In this document: positions 53,947-56,256 of the stretch, piece by piece | How the letters are laid out: each line of letters starts with the position of its first letter | Position numbering within the stretch: position 1 is the first letter of the stretch | From: Pseudomonadota bacterium | GTDB taxonomy: Bacteria; Pseudomonadota; Gammaproteobacteria; Competibacterales; Competibacteraceae | NCBI GenBank assembly: GCA_022709365.1 | Contig: JAKLIY010000030.1 | Coordinates: 1 to 56,256 of the forward strand | DNA length: 56,256 bases | Reading direction: 5' to 3' | Translations under genes and position numbers: made by a program | Notes under the pieces: generated by a model | Databases searched by the model: none | Told to the model about the DNA's origin: nothing | The model's input: the letters and a program-made list of their open reading frames with translations, nothing else

Positions 53947-54954
53947 TCACGCTGGCCGGTAACGCCAGACCATCCGCCGGGCGGTTTCGGCCATTTCCGC
54001 GCGCAGCGCCGCCGGTTCCCGCACTTCCACGCCGGCCCCGAAGCCCAGCAGCCACCAGCGCAACAGTGCGGTGTCGTTGACCGTGGCAGTCAGGCGCACG
54101 CGCCCGTCGTCCTCGTCCACGATCCGCTGATCGTCGCTCAGCGGCGTTTCGTCCAGGTGTCGGGCCGCGCCGCGCTGGAAAAGCGCCACCAGTTGAATCG
54201 GCTCACCCTCTGGATATTCAAAGCCACCCTTGCGGATGTAGGCGTCCAGATCGAAGTTTTCAGGTAGCCGGCGCGGTTGTTCGGGCTGCAAGTCCGCGCT
54301 CAGGAAGCGGTGGACCCGCAACTGCCGGACATCCTCAAAGTCGTCGAGCGTGGCCAGCAGGTACAGCGCCGGCCCGCGCAACACCAGCGCCAGCGGATGC
54401 ACTCGCTGAAACGCGCGTTCCGCATCGTCGCGATTGCGATAACGGGCGGTGAAGCAACACTCTCGCAGCAGCGCCTCGCCGACCGTGGCTATGATCTCGG
54501 CATTGTCCGTGGGCGGGCGCAAAGCCAGGCCGTTCGGCACCATGCGCACCTTATCGGCCCAGCGATAGGTGAGGTCGCTATCGCCCAGCGCGCGGTCGGC
54601 GGCTTTCAGATAGGGATCGAACCGGGCCAGCAGCGTCGCCGGCAACAGGGGCGCGAGATGCAGGCGGGCCAGCCGGAAAGCCAGCGCCGTGGCCGGGTCC
54701 ATGCTGGGCAGGTCGGTAATGTCCGCGTTCGGCATCCAGCACCAACCCTGCGGCTTTTTCTCATCGTTGCAGAGGGGGTAGTAGCGGGAGAGGTCGTTGA
54801 GATTGCGCTGGATCGTGCGGATATCCACCTTGAAGCCGTGTGCCGCCAACCGGTCACGCAGTTCCTGAGGGGTGATGACTTTGGGATAGCGCGGCAACTG
54901 GCGCAGGGTTTCGATCAGGCGCAGCGCGGTTTCGTGGGAATCTCGGTCGGGCAT
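53947..54954 (-). CDS. WYL-domain transcriptional regulator
   Basis: This 335-residue protein has an N-terminal winged HTH (ITPQELRDRLAAHGFKVDIR, TIQRNLNDLSRYYPL) and a WYL domain in the middle (about 130-230, with LRGPALYLLATLDDFEDVRQ). A C-terminal WCX-like extension follows. WYL regulators sense nucleic acid or nucleotide ligands and often control defence or DNA-damage genes; no such gene adjoins here. The frame opens at a GTG at 54993; the ATG at 54954 (MPDRDSHETALRLIETLRQL) is preferred. Confidence 0.85.
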   Translation of the reverse strand: MPDRDSHETALRLIETLRQLPRYPKVITPQELRDRLAAHGFKVDIRTIQRNLNDLSRYYPLCNDEKKPQGWCWMPNADITDLPSMDPATALAFRLARLHLAPLLPATLLARFDPYLKAADRALGDSDLTYRWADKVRMVPNGLALRPPTDNAEIIATVGEALLRECCFTARYRNRDDAERAFQRVHPLALVLRGPALYLLATLDDFEDVRQLRVHRFLSADLQPEQPRRLPENFDLDAYIRKGGFEYPEGEPIQLVALFQRGAARHLDETPLSDDQRIVDEDDGRVRLTATVNDTALLRWWLLGFGAGVEVREPAALRAEMAETARRMVWRYRPA

Positions 54955-55069
54955 GGCGGTTCGGCGGATGGACTGGACGGCGGTAAACGACACTCATTGT
55001 CGCATGGATGACGGATAGTGCGGGAGTTTGATCGAGTGTCGTTTCCGTGGAGCAAGGGTAGGATGGTGC

Positions 55070-55423
55070 ATGTGGTACTTCGTGTTGTATCTGATCTTCG
55101 CGGTTTGGGTATTCATCGACGCGAAAAAGCGGATGAATCATCCGATGGGCTGGCCCGCCGCGACCTTGGTACTCGGTCCGGTGGTGCTGCCGGTCTATTT
55201 CGCCAAGCGGAATTTGAAGGCGGGTGAGGTGCGGGAAGGCGGCACCGGCTGGAACGTGATCAAGAACTTTGCGTTGTTCTGGACGCTGACTGTCGCGGTG
55301 GGCGCGGTGGCTGGCATGGTCAACGCTGGACAGGTCGCCGACCGGGCTACGACTCAGGCGCCAATGGCCGTCGCCAGCGCCGCTAGCTGGGTCTTGAGAC
55401 TTGTCAGGACGCTATTGGCTTGA
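55070..55423 (+). CDS. Small membrane protein with apparently replaced C-terminus
   Basis: This 117-residue protein starts MWYFVLYLIFAVWVFIDAKK and has two to three membrane helices with a conserved-looking loop (VLPVYFAKRNLKAGEVREGG). GGTAGGATG precedes the ATG at 55070; the frame opens at 55028. Family members, as I recall them, continue past the last helix. Here the final 24 or so residues (from about TTQAP) are read from sequence whose opposite strand encodes a tape-measure-like peptide, suggesting truncation and fusion to foreign DNA. Function is unknown. Confidence 0.65.
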   Translation: MWYFVLYLIFAVWVFIDAKKRMNHPMGWPAATLVLGPVVLPVYFAKRNLKAGEVREGGTGWNVIKNFALFWTLTVAVGAVAGMVNAGQVADRATTQAPMAVASAASWVLRLVRTLLA

Positions 55424-55476
55424 TCCTTGGCGGTGATCAGCAGTTGCAGAGCGAGATTGTTATTGCTGCCCGCCAT
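55354..55476 (-). pseudogene. Phage tape-measure-like N-terminal fragment
   Basis: A 40-codon minus-strand frame reads MAGSNNNLALQLLITAKDQA then NSVLTSLKTQLAALATAIGA before a TGA. This resembles the first residues of phage tail tape-measure proteins, which begin with a short basic/hydrophobic start and an amphipathic coiled helix. AGGTG lies close upstream of the ATG. Full tape-measure proteins are many hundreds of residues, so this would be a remnant. It overlaps the 3' end of the membrane-protein gene on the other strand. Confidence 0.4.
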
Positions 55477-55534
55477 ATTGCACCTATCGGTCTATACTGT
55501 TGTCTCCTGAATTCAGCAGAGGGGCAAAAGTACG

Positions 55535-56140
55535 ATGTCCCCGTTGGGATGGTTTGGAGCATTGATCTTGAGCGCGACGCTGACCGCTCCCGCCTTCGGG
55601 CAGCAAACGATCTATCGCTGGCTGAACCCGGAAACTGGGCAATACGTCACGACGCCGACGCTGCCGTCGTATCCGATCAAAGAAAAGCGTCCCGGCGCGA
55701 ATCTGTCCGGGATTGACCTTTACAATGTCGATCTGGACATGACCTCTCCGGCGGTGAAGGCCGCCATTGAAAAACGCGAAGCGGCGAAAGCGGAGGAACG
55801 GCGAAAAGAACAGGCCCGTGCCGAGCAAAAATCGCAGCATGAACAAGCGGAGCGAGATCGCAGACAAGCCGAAAGAGAGCGTGCCGTAAGAACGCGGCAA
55901 GAAGCCGAAGAGATGCGACAAAAGTATTGCACCGGGCCGCTCTCGTTCGGGATCAAGCTGGGAATGCCGGGAGAACACGTCAGGGCGTGTCTGCTGGAGA
56001 TCAACAACGGACACCCCGACAAAATCAACACCACGACCACCGCCGCCGGCCTGCGGGAGCAATGGATTTACCGAATAGGCAGTCATGAAACGTGGTATTT
56101 CTATTTCAGTAACGGACGCCTGACCGCTATTCAGCAATAA
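55535..56140 (+). CDS. Secreted coiled-coil protein, DUF4124-like N-terminus
   Basis: This 201-residue protein has a signal peptide (cleavage near APAFG-QQ, about residue 23) and then IYRWLNPETGQYVTT, similar to the DUF4124 start. A highly charged helix follows (about 73-130, rich in KAEERRKEQARAEQ-type repeats). The C-terminal part (CTGPLSFGIKLGMPGEHVRA) ends in REQWIYRIGSHETWYFYFSN, resembling the small SmpA/OmlA-type fold. Probably periplasmic; role unknown. AGAGGGG precedes the ATG by about 11 bases. Confidence 0.7.
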   Translation: MSPLGWFGALILSATLTAPAFGQQTIYRWLNPETGQYVTTPTLPSYPIKEKRPGANLSGIDLYNVDLDMTSPAVKAAIEKREAAKAEERRKEQARAEQKSQHEQAERDRRQAERERAVRTRQEAEEMRQKYCTGPLSFGIKLGMPGEHVRACLLEINNGHPDKINTTTTAAGLREQWIYRIGSHETWYFYFSNGRLTAIQQ

Positions 56141-56256
56141 GAAGCTGTCTAAAAACTAAGACATTGAATTTAAATAACTTTTTTTGTAAAATATGGGTAA
56201 AAGTAGGGTATGAATTGAAAAATCATTTTAAGCGTAAAAATCTAATGCGAGGTGAT
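56141..56256. other. AT-rich right edge, possible insertion-sequence boundary
   Basis: Base composition drops sharply to AT-rich directly after the last stop. The segment begins GAAGCTGTCTAAAAACTAAG, which recalls terminal sequence of some insertion elements, but only one end is in the window and no transposase is visible. Confidence 0.25.

Noticed and set aside
54277..55011. 244-codon plus-strand ORF opposite the WYL regulator
   Set aside because: Shadow frame of the HTH-WYL protein with Gln/Arg-rich composition and no family.
1..56256. CRISPR arrays, tRNA or rRNA genes
   Set aside because: No regularly spaced direct repeats of CRISPR type and no tRNA- or rRNA-like sequence was recognised while reading both strands.

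Overview
The window is a high-GC gammaproteobacterial chromosome segment. The complete division and cell-wall (dcw) cluster, the pilB-pilC-pilD-coaE-zapD block, ThrH, Mpl and the secA-lpxC-ftsZ order all point there. Dispersed palindromic repeats of the CGTTCCCACGC, GCATCCCAGGGC and CCCTCTCCC types resemble those I associate with environmental gammaproteobacteria such as Competibacter-like organisms; that genus-level guess is inference only.

Left part (1-7.3 kb): the start of an AAA-type ATPase runs off the left edge. A cyclic-nucleotide-binding-domain protein is then translationally coupled to a fused circularly permuted ATP-grasp/alpha-E protein. The usual partner of that protein, a transglutaminase-like protease, lies 2.5 kb downstream. 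Between them sit a cold-shock/DUF1294 gene, an attC-like site, and an AT-rich two-gene restriction-modification (R-M) module: a D12-class adenine methyltransferase with a C9 tract directly behind its start codon, and an HNH endonuclease. A second attC-like half site follows. I read this as an integron-cassette-like insertion that split a conserved operon and carries a possibly phase-variable R-M system.

Middle part (6.9-23 kb): mostly minus-strand housekeeping and envelope genes (UspA, TPR lipoprotein, MgtE, IspG, isochorismatase-like hydrolase, DedA-PAP2-LssY fusion). They are followed by a putative signalling locus: a FecR-TPR-beta-barrel outer-membrane protein, a small protein, a CHASE2 histidine kinase, a sigma54-dependent response regulator and an XRE regulator. 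ThrH and a second cNMP-binding protein come next. A 670-bp gap contains a decayed DUF3011 gene.

Right-centre part (23.5-53.9 kb): pilB-pilC-pilD-coaE, then a 247-bp MITE-like element (20-bp inverted repeats, 6-bp target duplication), then zapD. The minus strand carries mutT, argJ, secA, lpxC, ftsZ, ftsA, ftsQ, ddlB, murC, murG, ftsW, murD, mraY, murF, murE, ftsI, ftsL, rsmH and mraZ. The dcw operon reads from a strong sigma70 promoter overlapping three MraZ boxes at about 51.7 kb. Divergently, a small membrane protein and mpl (murein peptide recycling) follow.

Right end (53.9-56.3 kb): a WYL-domain regulator, a membrane protein whose C-terminus appears to be replaced by antisense phage tape-measure-like sequence, a secreted coiled-coil protein, and an AT-rich edge.
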